Of a stretch of DNA of 13,405 nt, positions 1-5,951 are shown in pieces; positions within the stretch are counted from its first letter, which is position 1, and each line of letters opens with the position of its first letter. A program made the translations under genes and the position numbers. The notes below the pieces were generated by a model, which made no database searches, was not told the DNA's origin, and saw only the letters and a list, made by a program, of their open reading frames with translations. Origin of the DNA: Candidatus Nitrosotenuis sp. (lineage in GTDB: Archaea; Thermoproteota; Nitrososphaeria; Nitrososphaerales; Nitrosopumilaceae); NCBI GenBank assembly GCA_023252015.1, contig JAHEXS010000021.1, forward strand, positions 1 to 13,405, in the 5' to 3' direction.

Positions 1-753
1 TATTTTCTGTCTGTCAATCCCCTTTTTGTCAAGGTCTTCGATGTTTGTGATTTTGATTCCGGGAATGTACTCCATTGTAAGGACATTTTTTGAGGAATAA
101 TCGTCGTAAACTTCAGGTATCAATACGTTGTCATGTCTGGTGAGATTCTTTTTGATGGTCTTGAGGTTTTTTGATTCCATGGTATAGTCAAGCTCTTCAT
201 GTATTGTTTCTATGAATTGCTTTAGCATTGATTGTGCAGAAAAGCGAAGATTTGGATCTACGAATCTCATTGCAAACGGTAGTATTTTTTTTAGAACCTT
301 GATGTCTTGTTCAACTATTTTTTCAATCTCTGGTCGCTTGACCTTTACTACGACGTCTTTTTGATCTATCTTTGCAAGATAAACCTGCCCAAGTGATGCA
401 CCAGAAATTGCTGTGGTGTCAATTGAGGAAAACACTTTGTCAAGCTGTCCCAAGTCATTTTCGATGATTGGCCTTACCTGTTCAAATGAAGATGCCGGAA
501 CATCGTCTTGTAATTTGGCAAGCTCTTCCATGTATGGTTGTGGCAAAATATCGGCTCTGGATGACAACCATTGCCCAAGCTTTATGTAAACTGGTCCAAG
601 TGACACAAAGGTATCAAGAACCTTTCTTGCATTTTTTTGGAATTTTTCATTGTCAATGTTGTTTCCCTCCCTACGTACCCACTCCCTTCTGTCCTTTCGT
701 AGTGATATGATTATTGGAATTAATTTGATGAAGACTCTGATTGTTCTAGCTAT
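1..753 (-). CDS. ABC1/UbiB-family atypical protein kinase, N-terminal part (cut by window edge)
   Basis: This is the first 251 codons of an ABC1/ADCK/UbiB-like protein; the rest lies beyond position 1. Family members are atypical kinases or ATPases linked to isoprenoid-quinone and lipid metabolism; the archaeal role is not established. Visible in order are the family's KxGQ motif (KLGQ, residues 58-61, followed by SSRADILP), the alanine-rich-loop equivalent ISGASLGQVYLAK (116-128, where family members usually have AAAS), the VKVKRP strand with the ATP-site lysine (136-141), the EELDYTMESKN helix (186-196) and the hinge-like LTMEYIPG (225-232). The catalytic loop is not in the window. No ATG, GTG or TTG occurs in frame between the upstream stop (760-762) and codon 50, which lies at the edge of the KxGQ region. 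The best start is ATA at 753-751, 8 bases after a GAGGT ribosome site. The gene begins 11 bases after the stop of the upstream gene, so the two are probably co-transcribed. Family assignment is firm; the start is inferred. Confidence 0.88.
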   Translation of the reverse strand, partial: MARTIRVFIKLIPIIISLRKDRREWVRREGNNIDNEKFQKNARKVLDTFVSLGPVYIKLGQWLSSRADILPQPYMEELAKLQDDVPASSFEQVRPIIENDLGQLDKVFSSIDTTAISGASLGQVYLAKIDQKDVVVKVKRPEIEKIVEQDIKVLKKILPFAMRFVDPNLRFSAQSMLKQFIETIHEELDYTMESKNLKTIKKNLTRHDNVLIPEVYDDYSSKNVLTMEYIPGIKITNIEDLDKKGIDRQKI

Positions 754-761
754 GGTTGATT

Positions 762-766
762 ACCTC
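762..766 (-). promoter_or_regulatory. Ribosome binding site GAGGT of the ABC1 kinase gene
   Basis: On the minus strand GAGGT runs from 766 to 762, overlapping the stop codon (767-765) of the preceding small membrane protein gene. It is followed after 8 bases by ATA at 753. The stretch GAGGTAATC differs at one base from GAGGTGATC, the ideal complement of the 16S rRNA tail. This site decides in favour of the ATA start. Confidence 0.55.
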
Positions 767-1157
767 ACTCGTTTTTGATTTTTTTGGCAAGTCTATATCC
801 AACATAACCTATTGCCAAAGAGGATATTACTCCTGCAACTACGGAAACATGTTTGTCATTTTTTGTTTTCTTGCTATTTTTGTAAAGATATGATGCTACC
901 TTTACTCCACCGAATGCTCCGCTTGCAAGCCCGATTAGGATTTCTGGTGCATCAAATGCCAGGTGCCCAAGTGGATTTTTTCTTGGGTCTACTTTGTCCA
1001 TGTGAACCAGATATTTGTTGTCGTATTCTCTTATGTGTAAATTGCCATAACGATACTGCTTGTTTGCGCCATTTTTGTGTCCAAGCAAAGTTTCTTCTGC
1101 CTGTTCAAGCATAAATGGCCTTAGTTCTTTGGGAACTTCAATCTCATCCCAAGTCAT
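765..1157 (-). CDS. Small two-helix membrane protein of unknown function
   Basis: I do not recognise a named family. The 130-residue product has a polar, charged N-terminal half with a short region rich in Tyr, His and charged residues (NLHIREYDNKYLVHMDKVD), then two hydrophobic segments. The first is at about residues 70-92 (PEILIGLASGAFGG, glycine-rich) and the second at 104-124, separated by a lysine-rich loop (KNSKKTKNDKH). The protein ends in a lysine-rich tail. It is therefore probably a membrane hairpin with a sizeable soluble N-terminal domain. A TTG at 1166 would add three residues. The ATG at 1157 is preferred because a TATA box is centred about 26 bases upstream, as expected for a leaderless message. 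It lies immediately upstream of the ABC1 kinase gene, whose ribosome site overlaps this gene's stop, so the two are probably expressed together. Coding status is good; function is unknown. Confidence 0.75.
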   Translation of the reverse strand: MTWDEIEVPKELRPFMLEQAEETLLGHKNGANKQYRYGNLHIREYDNKYLVHMDKVDPRKNPLGHLAFDAPEILIGLASGAFGGVKVASYLYKNSKKTKNDKHVSVVAGVISSLAIGYVGYRLAKKIKNE

Positions 1158-1178
1158 GATCCGCAATGCTGCTAATCG

Positions 1179-1187
1179 CTTATAATT
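1179..1187 (-). promoter_or_regulatory. TATA box for the small membrane protein / ABC1 kinase pair
   Basis: On the minus strand the sequence reads AATTATAAG. Its centre (about 1183) is about 26 bases upstream of the ATG at 1157, the usual archaeal TATA-to-start distance for leaderless transcription. It gives this pair a promoter separate from the upstream ABC-transporter operon, which ends at 1198. Confidence 0.5.
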
Positions 1188-1197
1188 CTAGTGGGTT

Positions 1198-2502
1198 TTA
1201 GCTTGTAGCTGGTTCTTTCTTTTTTCTGATTTTTTTGAAAACTATTACACCTGCAGCTGCTACAATTACCAAGCCAACAATACTTGGCACATAATCAGAT
1301 ATTGTGAGTGCTGGCTTTTTTGTTGTGTCTTTTAGAAATATTGTAGTGTCATAGTTCAGCAGATGCTCGTTTCGTGAGTCATCTTTGTACCTTAGTGTAA
1401 TTTTGATTTTGTGCTCACCAAATTGTGGTTCTCCGTTAAACTCTACTGGAATGTTAAACGGTACTGGGGAATCTGTCTCGATTTCATCTATGAATTCTGT
1501 TGTTTTTTTGATGTTAGAATTACCCAGTGGTTTCACTGTTACAAATCCAAACAAGGCCTTTGTGTTTCCTTCGTTGATGATTTCGCCAATCACGGTTTGT
1601 TTTCCTGAGAGATCAATCACATTAACATCATAAATTTTCAGATCAATCAATCCATTAATGTAAAAATCTACATTTCGTTTTGTCTCAACCTTGTCGCCAT
1701 GAGCGTTAAAGTAGGTTATTTCCATTGGGGTGTGTAATGTTTCGGTATGTACATTTTCTGGTATGTATACCTGCAATGAAATGTGCTTTGACGATTTCGG
1801 CTCTATAGTTCCAACATCCCAGTTATTTTGATCAAAAACTACATTTTCAACATTAGTAAGCGATGTCTGAGTTGAAGATATGCTACTTTGCGTATTTTCT
1901 AAAATAACTTTTACATTTGATATTGGAGCTGTACCAGAATTTGATATTTCTATAGATACATTGTTGTTTTTAATAGAAGTCAGAAATGGATCCATTGCCT
2001 TTAGATTAAGAGTACTGTCCCCAGTTACTTTAAACTTGAATTCAAAAAACTCGTTTCTCTGACCGGATTCTCGAAGCCTAGAATAGTCAACCTTTACGGT
2101 TCCAGGATATTGCTGGATTGGGATATGTTCATCAAGATTAACAAAAAATGTCAAAGAAAAATTACTTCCTGCCGTTGATTCGCTGTCGCTGTCTGCCATG
2201 ATTAGTGCGCCCTTTCCATCTGCGGAGCTAAAACCAATAGGAAGCTGCATTTGTCCCCTTATTCCAGTGATGTCCTGAGTTCCCACATTTGCAAACACTA
2301 CTGTAAATGGAACATTTTTGTCACCTGGGGCTACCTCAATTTTTTGATTTAGTGTTCCAAAATAGGCATCAAGAATTTTTACGTCTCCAAATTCCCGCTT
2401 GAATGGAGACTCGTTTGAGCTGACTTGGCCAAAAGCACACAACTGTACAAATTGACCCAGTATGAGTACTGACAACAAAACAAGTAGTTTAGAATAATTC
2501 AT
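1198..2502 (-). CDS. Secreted Ig-like (CARDB/COG1361-type) protein with C-terminal membrane anchor, partner of the ABC transporter
   Basis: The 434-residue protein has an N-terminal signal sequence (residues 5-25, hydrophobic LLVLLSVLILG) and a long, beta-rich, Asn/Ser/Thr-rich exterior. A single C-terminal transmembrane segment follows (about 405-422, IVGLVIVAAAGVIVF), with a basic tail (KKIRKKK). The exterior appears to contain three Ig-like or CARDB-type modules, at roughly 40-160, 163-282 and 285-392. Each carries phrases typical of such folds (VVFANVGTQDITG, IEISNSGTAPISNVKV, GEIINEGNTKALFGF). The ATG overlaps the ATPase stop by 4 bases and follows a GGAG site after 8 bases, so it is translationally coupled as the third gene of the operon. 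The layout suggests an extracellular accessory or substrate-handling subunit of the MacB-like transporter, anchored facing outwards. The domain family is inferred from pattern and not from a search; the substrate is unknown. Confidence 0.82.
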   Translation of the reverse strand: MNYSKLLVLLSVLILGQFVQLCAFGQVSSNESPFKREFGDVKILDAYFGTLNQKIEVAPGDKNVPFTVVFANVGTQDITGIRGQMQLPIGFSSADGKGALIMADSDSESTAGSNFSLTFFVNLDEHIPIQQYPGTVKVDYSRLRESGQRNEFFEFKFKVTGDSTLNLKAMDPFLTSIKNNNVSIEISNSGTAPISNVKVILENTQSSISSTQTSLTNVENVVFDQNNWDVGTIEPKSSKHISLQVYIPENVHTETLHTPMEITYFNAHGDKVETKRNVDFYINGLIDLKIYDVNVIDLSGKQTVIGEIINEGNTKALFGFVTVKPLGNSNIKKTTEFIDEIETDSPVPFNIPVEFNGEPQFGEHKIKITLRYKDDSRNEHLLNYDTTIFLKDTTKKPALTISDYVPSIVGLVIVAAAGVIVFKKIRKKKEPATS

Positions 2503-3206
2503 ACGTTGATCTCCATTTCATGCGGCAAGTCTTCGCCTTCAAACGCACGGCCATCTCTAATTGTAATAACCCTGTCCACCTCACCAAACTGAAGTCTATC
2601 ATGTGTAACAATAATGAAGGTTTGATTGAGTTTTTGTGCCATTGATTTCATTAATTGCACAGTGGTTTCTGCGGTAATAGAATCCAAGTTGCCTGTTGGT
2701 TCGTCAGCTAAAACTATGGCTGGGTTATTTATCAGGCCCCTTGCTATTGCAGCTCTTTGAGCTTGTCCTCCGGAAACTTTGTTTGCGCGTTTATGCATTT
2801 GGCTTTCAAGTCCTACCGCCTTTAGCAGGTTGATTGCTTCAGTCATTACATTTTGGTTTGAGTGTTGGATATTTCTTGGCAACAAAACATTTTCTAAAAC
2901 TGTAAGATCAGTTAGAAGATTAGAAAATTGGAATATGAACCCAAGCTTTGAATTCCTAAACGATGAGACTTGGTTGTCGCTAAGAGTTGTTGCATTTGTG
3001 CCATCAATGAACACCTGTCCGCTTGTGGGGCGATCAAGCAATCCTATCATGTTTAACAGTGTTGATTTTCCAGATCCTGAGCTTCCAACAATTAATACAA
3101 ATTCTCCTTTTTTTATGGAGAATGACACATCAGTTAATGCACGAACCCTGGTATCTCCTTCACCATAAGTTTTGTTCAAGTTTTTTACTTCAAGTACACT
3201 AGACAG
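2499..3206 (-). CDS. ABC transporter ATP-binding protein, MacB/LolD type
   Basis: This is the ATPase of a MacB/LolCDE/FtsE-like transporter, which couples ATP hydrolysis to mechanical work on envelope substrates instead of ordinary channel transport. All core motifs are intact: Walker A GSSGSGKST, Q-loop FQF, signature VSGGQAQR, Walker B IVLADEP with the glutamate next to TGNLDS, and the H-loop in IIVTHD. LEVKNLNKTYGEGD marks the expected N-terminus. The frame stays open to TTG at 3266, but that start lacks a ribosome site, overlaps the permease by 68 bases and adds about 20 atypical residues. A GGAGG site (3216-3220) instead points to CTG at 3206 (spacing 9) or GTT at 3209 (spacing 6), both non-standard. 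The gene slightly overlaps the permease's end and overlaps the secreted-protein gene by 4 bases. Function class is certain; the start is unresolved. Confidence 0.9.
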   Translation of the reverse strand: MSSVLEVKNLNKTYGEGDTRVRALTDVSFSIKKGEFVLIVGSSGSGKSTLLNMIGLLDRPTSGQVFIDGTNATTLSDNQVSSFRNSKLGFIFQFSNLLTDLTVLENVLLPRNIQHSNQNVMTEAINLLKAVGLESQMHKRANKVSGGQAQRAAIARGLINNPAIVLADEPTGNLDSITAETTVQLMKSMAQKLNQTFIIVTHDRLQFGEVDRVITIRDGRAFEGEDLPHEMEINV

Positions 3207-4395
3207 AACGCATCGCCTCCACTGGTTGAAGTTTTGTAGCTTTGAATGCAGGATAAATTGAAGCAATTACTGCAAGTCCAAATGCCATGATTGCAGTCTG
3301 CGTTATTTTTGACCAGTCGTAGCTTACCTGGAGTGGAAGACTTCCCTGAAATGACATTTTGGTCTCTTTTGCATAAAATGTGTAACTTAGGCCAAAGGCT
3401 GTTCCCACTCCTGCACCAATCACACCTATAATCATGCCCTGGAACAGGAAAATAACGAGAATGTCTTTTCTTTTTGCGCCTATTGCTCTCATAATTCCTA
3501 TTTCGCGGGTCTTGCTCGATACTAGCATTATCTGAATTGTTACGACTGCAAAAGCAGATGACATCATTCCAAAATAACCAATCATGTTGATCATTGCAAT
3601 TCCTGATCTGAATCCACTCAGAGTTTGTTCTGCGGATTCTTCTATTGTCTCTGCCTTAAAGTCATCATTTGGAAATGAACGCAAAAAGAGATCTTTTACA
3701 TCATTGGCTTTTGTAGGATCGTTTAGTTTAACAAGAATTTGACCGGTTTCTTTCTTACGATCCAGCATATCGCGTAGAGTATCAATGTGGATAACAATGT
3801 CAGAATCAAACCCCTGTCCTCCAGGAGAACGAGCAATGCCAGTAACTATGAAGCGCTTAATTTTGTCTTCACCGTGTCTATTCACTATTTTGACTTCCAG
3901 ACTATCCCCAACGTTGACGCCGCCAAGATCACGAGCTACAATTGAGCCCACAACAACCGAGTTTCTTGAAAAGACGTATTGTCCATTGTCTACTGTTTCG
4001 TGAACAGTTGATACTTTAATGTCCTGAAATGGATCCACACCAACAACTGGAACTTGAAAATCTTGAATTATTTTTCCAGACTTGGTCACGTTGATTGAAG
4101 CTGATGAAGACAACCTGGGGGCTGCAGCTTCTACGTATGGTATTCTTTCAAGCCAGTTTACTAAAAAAACATCAGATTTTTTTGTAATTACGTCTTCTCT
4201 GTTTGTCACAAGTACATCTCCAAATCTATAACCTGACAAATCACGAATTATTGCATCGTACAATCCCTGAAATATTACAAAATTAACATGAATTACCAAA
4301 ATTCCGATGGATACTGCCATGATAGCACCAAGTAAACTGCCTTTCTTGTTTGCAAGCATTCTGGTTGCTAGCTGAATCCTATAGTCCAATGACAA
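3199..4395 (-). CDS. ABC transporter permease, MacB/FtsX family
   Basis: The 398-residue protein has the four-helix plan of MacB/LolC/FtsX permeases. TM1 is at about residues 20-43, followed by a large extracytoplasmic domain (about 50-262, MacB_PCD-like, with VPVVGVDP and VVVGSIVARDLG). TM2 is at 268-292, TM3 at 311-338 and TM4 at 364-383. The conserved coupling segment TREIGIMRAIGAKRKDI (297-311) follows TM2, and the typical YPAFKATKLQPVEAMR ending is present. It is the first gene of an operon with the ATPase and the secreted Ig-like protein, divergent from the Lrp-type regulator. The start is TTG at 4395; a second TTG at 4389 would remove two residues. A TATA box at 4421-4429 fits either. 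Such transporters move or release lipoproteins, peptides or lipids in bacteria; in an archaeon without an outer membrane the substrate cannot be told from sequence. Confidence 0.9.
   Translation of the reverse strand: MSLDYRIQLATRMLANKKGSLLGAIMAVSIGILVIHVNFVIFQGLYDAIIRDLSGYRFGDVLVTNREDVITKKSDVFLVNWLERIPYVEAAAPRLSSSASINVTKSGKIIQDFQVPVVGVDPFQDIKVSTVHETVDNGQYVFSRNSVVVGSIVARDLGGVNVGDSLEVKIVNRHGEDKIKRFIVTGIARSPGGQGFDSDIVIHIDTLRDMLDRKKETGQILVKLNDPTKANDVKDLFLRSFPNDDFKAETIEESAEQTLSGFRSGIAMINMIGYFGMMSSAFAVVTIQIMLVSSKTREIGIMRAIGAKRKDILVIFLFQGMIIGVIGAGVGTAFGLSYTFYAKETKMSFQGSLPLQVSYDWSKITQTAIMAFGLAVIASIYPAFKATKLQPVEAMRSV
3216..3220 (-). promoter_or_regulatory. GGAGG ribosome binding site for the ABC ATPase, inside the permease gene
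   Basis: On the minus strand GGAGG (3220-3216) lies in the last codons of the permease (coding VEAM) and is the only strong ribosome site near the ATPase start. GGAGGCGAT matches the ideal anti-16S complement except for one base. No ATG, GTG or TTG in the ATPase frame follows at a usable distance, only GTT (3209) and CTG (3206). Because VEA(M/L) is a common permease ending, the match could partly be a codon accident. Confidence 0.45.
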
Positions 4396-4420
4396 TATAG
4401 AAATCGTCTGATATTTAATG

Positions 4421-4429
4421 TATTATATA
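4421..4429 (-). promoter_or_regulatory. TATA box of the permease-ATPase-secreted protein operon
   Basis: On the minus strand the sequence reads TATATAATA, centred about 30 bases upstream of the TTG at 4395. Transcription would start only a few bases before the gene. A second AT-rich candidate (TTAAATAT, 4411-4418) is closer and could serve a start at 4389. It lies one base from the palindrome at 4431-4443. Confidence 0.4.
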
Positions 4430-4430
4430 C

Positions 4431-4443
4431 ATATTCTGAATAT
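4431..4443. promoter_or_regulatory. Candidate operator: perfect palindrome between divergent TATA boxes
   Basis: ATATTC-T-GAATAT is a perfect 6-base inverted repeat with a one-base centre in the 99-base gap between the ABC operon and the Lrp-type gene. It abuts the minus-strand TATA box (4421-4429) and overlaps the plus-strand TATA box (4440-4448), so a bound dimer would block TBP at both promoters. Short palindromes of this form are typical of Lrp/AsnC operators. The adjacent divergent regulator is the obvious candidate ligand; this is inferred. Confidence 0.45.
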
Positions 4444-4448
4444 AATAG
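4440..4448 (+). promoter_or_regulatory. TATA box of the Lrp-type regulator
   Basis: ATATAATAG centred near 4444 predicts transcription from about 4470, leaving a leader of roughly 24 bases before the ATG at 4495. No clear ribosome site is visible in that leader. A further AT-rich element nearer the gene (TTTAATAA, 4474-4481) is too close for a leaderless start at this ATG. Confidence 0.35.
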
Positions 4449-4494
4449 ACATTTTTATGGGAAAATAGTATCCTTTAATAAGAAACCTCTGCCT

Positions 4495-5409
4495 ATGAGT
4501 AGCAAATTGGACAGATTAGACCTGAAAATCCTAGGCTCGTTGCTTGATAATTGTAGAGAACCAGACAGGCAAATAGGCAACAAAATAGGAATTTCAGGCG
4601 CTGCAGTAAAATCCAGAATTGAGAAGATGCTTCAAAATGGAATGATTGAAAACTTTACACTAAAGATAGAACCGCCTGTTTTGGGCTACAATCTCATCTA
4701 TATTGTGACAACGGGTCAGAATACTGACGAAATTCTAAAACAGGTAAAATTAATTGGTGAGCCATTTTTCATGGTTCCCTGTGTTGGCGGAATTACAGTT
4801 TGTGGTATTGTAGTAAAAGAAGATGTACAGCAAAAAATAGAGATTATGAAAAATCTTATGAAGGACGTTAGAGTTCTGAGTATTTTTGAAGCTGTAAATC
4901 CTGGCGTGAGATCAGATTTGATAAAAACGGATCTTGAGATAATAAATCAGCTCATGAAAAATCCAAGAATGAAAATTGATGATCTGGCAAAATCAACCAA
5001 GCTTTCTACAAAAACAGTTGCAAGATCATTAAAAAAATTACAAAATGACGAAGCGATCCAATTTACGCTAATTTTTAATCCTGCAAAATTTGACCAGTAT
5101 ATACCGTTTGCAGTGTTAGCCTGGATTGATGGAAACCTAAATGAAACTCTAAACAGATTGAAAAAGGAATTTTCAAGCTATTTTTTGCAAAAACCGTTTA
5201 TCGCGAAAAACCAAATTGTGCTGTTTTTGTACAGCAATAACATATTTGAGCTTGACAACATAACACAACAAGTAAGAAATGTAAAAGGCGTATCTATTGC
5301 AGATTTGTTTATTCCAAAAAAGATAGAACTTCCACAACAATGGATCAAAGACACCATCAAAAGCTCAAAGTCTTCTGGAAAGCTCCACCTGATGTACCAG
5401 ACAAATTAA
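4495..5409 (+). CDS. Double-domain Lrp/AsnC-like transcriptional regulator
   Basis: The 304-residue protein is a tandem duplication of the Lrp/AsnC plan, about twice the usual length of 150. The first winged helix-turn-helix spans about residues 4-53 (LDRLDLKILGSLLDNCREPDRQIGNKIG, recognition helix near SGAAVKSRIEKM) and is followed by an alpha/beta domain (55-135). The second spans about 143-193 (KTDLEIINQLMKNPRMKIDDLAK, recognition helix STKTVARSLKKLQ) and is followed by another alpha/beta domain (195-275). The alpha/beta halves are diverged from the standard RAM/AsnC ligand domain, so the effector is unknown. Such double regulators are common in Thaumarchaeota. It is divergent from the ABC operon with a palindrome between the promoters, so self-regulation and control of the transporter are plausible. 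ATG at 4495 gives the standard N-terminus. Confidence 0.85.
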   Translation: MSSKLDRLDLKILGSLLDNCREPDRQIGNKIGISGAAVKSRIEKMLQNGMIENFTLKIEPPVLGYNLIYIVTTGQNTDEILKQVKLIGEPFFMVPCVGGITVCGIVVKEDVQQKIEIMKNLMKDVRVLSIFEAVNPGVRSDLIKTDLEIINQLMKNPRMKIDDLAKSTKLSTKTVARSLKKLQNDEAIQFTLIFNPAKFDQYIPFAVLAWIDGNLNETLNRLKKEFSSYFLQKPFIAKNQIVLFLYSNNIFELDNITQQVRNVKGVSIADLFIPKKIELPQQWIKDTIKSSKSSGKLHLMYQTN

Positions 5410-5412
5410 ATA
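5402..5412 (+). promoter_or_regulatory. Possible TATA box of the Nudix gene
   Basis: AAATTAAATAG-like sequence overlaps the stop of the Lrp-type gene (5407-5409). Its centre is about 27-29 bases upstream of the TTG at 5436, which fits a leaderless transcript. The AT-rich context makes a chance match possible; read-through from the upstream gene is the alternative. Confidence 0.3.
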
Positions 5413-5435
5413 GCAACCAAGTAAAAAATTACTAG

Positions 5436-5951
5436 TTGAAAAAAAAGACGATCTATGAAGGAAAAATACTCGGGCTGAACATATACGAGCTAAGCGTAAA
5501 CGGCAAAAGGATAAGACGCGAAGTAATTGAGCACCGTGGGGCTGCAGCAATACTTGGCTTTGATGAAAAGGGCAAGGTAATTTTGGTAAAACAACATCGA
5601 TTCCCTCATGGTTATATTCTGGAGATTCCTGCAGGCACGCTTGAAAAGGGTGAAAAGCCTGAAAAATGCGCATTTCGCGAAATCCAGGAAGAAACTGGCT
5701 ACAAGGCAAAGAAACTGACACATCTTATCACATATTATCCATCGGTTGGCTACAACAAAGAGGCCATACACTGCTTTGTGGCAAAAGGGTTACAGAAAAT
5801 TAGCGGTCAGATGCTTGATGAGGACGAAATCATGTCAGTAGTAAAAATAGACATGAAAAAATTGCTTGGCATGATAAAAAACGGCAAAATTATTGATTCA
5901 AAGACTATCTGTGCCGTTTTAACCTATGCGCTAAAAAACAAGATCTACTAG
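5436..5951 (+). CDS. Nudix hydrolase, ADP-ribose pyrophosphatase type
   Basis: The 171-residue protein carries a complete Nudix box at residues 67-89 (G67, five residues, E73, seven residues, then REIQEETGY). Its metal-binding glutamates E82, E85 and E86 are present. The box is preceded by LEIPAG and followed about 14 residues later by YPSVGYNKEAIHCFVA, both typical of ADP-ribose pyrophosphatases, which split ADP-ribose into AMP and ribose 5-phosphate and so clear an NAD breakdown product. A related nucleotide-sugar substrate is possible. The start is TTG at 5436, directly after an in-frame TAG (5433-5435), so no longer N-terminus exists; MKKKTIYEGKILGL is typical of the family. The gene follows the Lrp-type regulator by 26 bases, and its stop overlaps that of the convergent AbrB-PhoU gene within CTAG. 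Confidence 0.9.
   Translation: MKKKTIYEGKILGLNIYELSVNGKRIRREVIEHRGAAAILGFDEKGKVILVKQHRFPHGYILEIPAGTLEKGEKPEKCAFREIQEETGYKAKKLTHLITYYPSVGYNKEAIHCFVAKGLQKISGQMLDEDEIMSVVKIDMKKLLGMIKNGKIIDSKTICAVLTYALKNKIY

Noticed and set aside
468..710. Plus-strand open frame of 80 codons
   Set aside because: It is antisense to the well-supported ABC1 kinase and rich in Cys, Phe and Pro with no promoter or domain.
3207..3266. TTG at 3266 as the ATPase start
   Set aside because: It has no ribosome site, overlaps the permease deeply, and the added residues do not resemble ABC ATPase N-termini. It is kept only as the formal alternative.
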